Shown in pieces: positions 13,378-13,630 of a stretch of DNA of 13,630 bases. The translations under genes and the position numbers were made by a program. The stretch spans positions 1-13,630 of the forward strand of contig JAHFCY010000071.1 in assembly GCA_023249255.1 (NCBI GenBank). The letters run 5' to 3'. Within the stretch, counting starts at the first letter, position 1; the number at the start of each line of letters is the position of its first letter. Source of the DNA: Candidatus Lindowiibacteriota bacterium. GTDB taxonomy: Bacteria > Lindowbacteria > 2-12-FULL-62-27. The notes under the pieces are model-generated. The model had not been told where the DNA came from, searched no databases, and worked only from the letters and a program-made list of their open reading frames with translations.

Positions 13378-13630
13378 TTAAATCGACATCGCGGTGAAGC
13401 CGCCGTCCACCGGGATGAGCGCGCCGGTGACAAATCCCGACGCGCGGGCGGACGCGAGCCACAAAACGGCGCCGACGAGTTCCTGTTTGCCGCCGAATCG
13501 TTTCATGGGCGTGTGGCGCATGATCTCTCTGACGCGGTCGGGCGTCAGAATTTTCCGGTTTTGTTTGGCCGGAAAAAATCCGGGAATGATCGCGTTCACG
13601 CGAACGCGGCGGGGCGCGAATTCTCTCGCG
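13378..13630 (-). CDS. SDR family oxidoreductase, D-mannonate oxidoreductase-like (C-terminal part only)
   Basis: Partial gene: the frame is open to the right edge, so only the last 84 residues are seen and the N-terminal NAD(P)-binding motif and the YxxxK catalytic site lie outside. The visible part begins with [19 protein letters not shown], the classic SDR segment after the active site, continues with a QNRKIL stretch and TPMKRFGG, and ends with [16 protein letters not shown], the typical SDR C-terminus. The GFF..QNR..L / TPM.RFG / VDGGF combination is what I know from the Bacillus YjmF/UxuB type of D-mannonate oxidoreductase, which reduces D-fructuronate to D-mannonate in the cytoplasm. 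A uronate isomerase two genes downstream supports this. Other SDRs (gluconate 5-dehydrogenase, KduD) share parts of these motifs, so SDR membership is certain and the substrate is inferred. It ends with TAA, 6 bp before the next gene, and is probably co-transcribed with it. Confidence 0.85.
   Translation of the reverse strand, partial: AREFAPRRVRVNAIIPGFFPAKQNRKILTPDRVREIMRHTPMKRFGGKQELVGAVLWLASARASGFVTGALIPVDGGFTAMSI

Noticed and set aside
1-13630. tRNA, rRNA, CRISPR array, insertion sequence or phage features
   Set aside because: Read for these on both strands; no cloverleaf, direct-repeat array, transposase or terminal inverted repeat was seen.

Overview
The window is about 13.6 kb of bacterial DNA of moderate to high GC (roughly mid-50s by eye). 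All credible genes lie on the minus strand, so the biology reads from position 13630 down to 1. Strong Shine-Dalgarno sites, a signal peptide, and a very large secreted protein built from lamin-tail, Ig/Fn3-like and DOMON-like modules suggest a heterotrophic bacterium with heavy extracellular polysaccharide use. The style fits the PVC/FCB groups or a related candidate phylum. No marker gene is present, so this placement is weak.

Right part (11034-13630): three tightly packed genes form a hexuronate-catabolism cassette. They are the C-terminal end of an SDR oxidoreductase of the D-mannonate oxidoreductase (YjmF/UxuB) type, a zinc-dependent medium-chain dehydrogenase, and a UxaC-like uronate isomerase. 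The first two are separated by 6 bp and the last two overlap by about 32 bp. The gene set resembles the Bacillus subtilis exu/yjm hexuronate locus (uxaC, yjmD, yjmF). A small hairpin follows the isomerase stop.

Intergenic region (10878-11033): 156 bp with an AT-rich stretch holding a 7+7 bp inverted repeat (candidate operator or promoter zone), followed by a strong ribosome binding site.

Left part (1-10877): one gigantic secreted enzyme gene that runs off the left edge. It starts with a signal peptide. In order it then carries a starch-binding-like domain, a DOMON-like module, a lamin tail domain, an SbsA-type Ig domain, a second lamin tail domain, more Ig-like domains, two more DOMON-like modules, a fourth DOMON-like module, several Ig/Fn3-like domains and a fifth DOMON-like module. 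A GH13 alpha-amylase catalytic domain follows, then its C-terminal beta domain, a carboxypeptidase-regulatory-like domain, Fn3, and the beginning of another module at the edge. The reading frame is broken once, near 5576, where one extra base separates two long open halves. Across the break the protein would be at least 3,625 residues. It probably degrades an alpha-glucan outside the cell. Any functional tie to the uronate genes upstream is only suggested by proximity and shared orientation.
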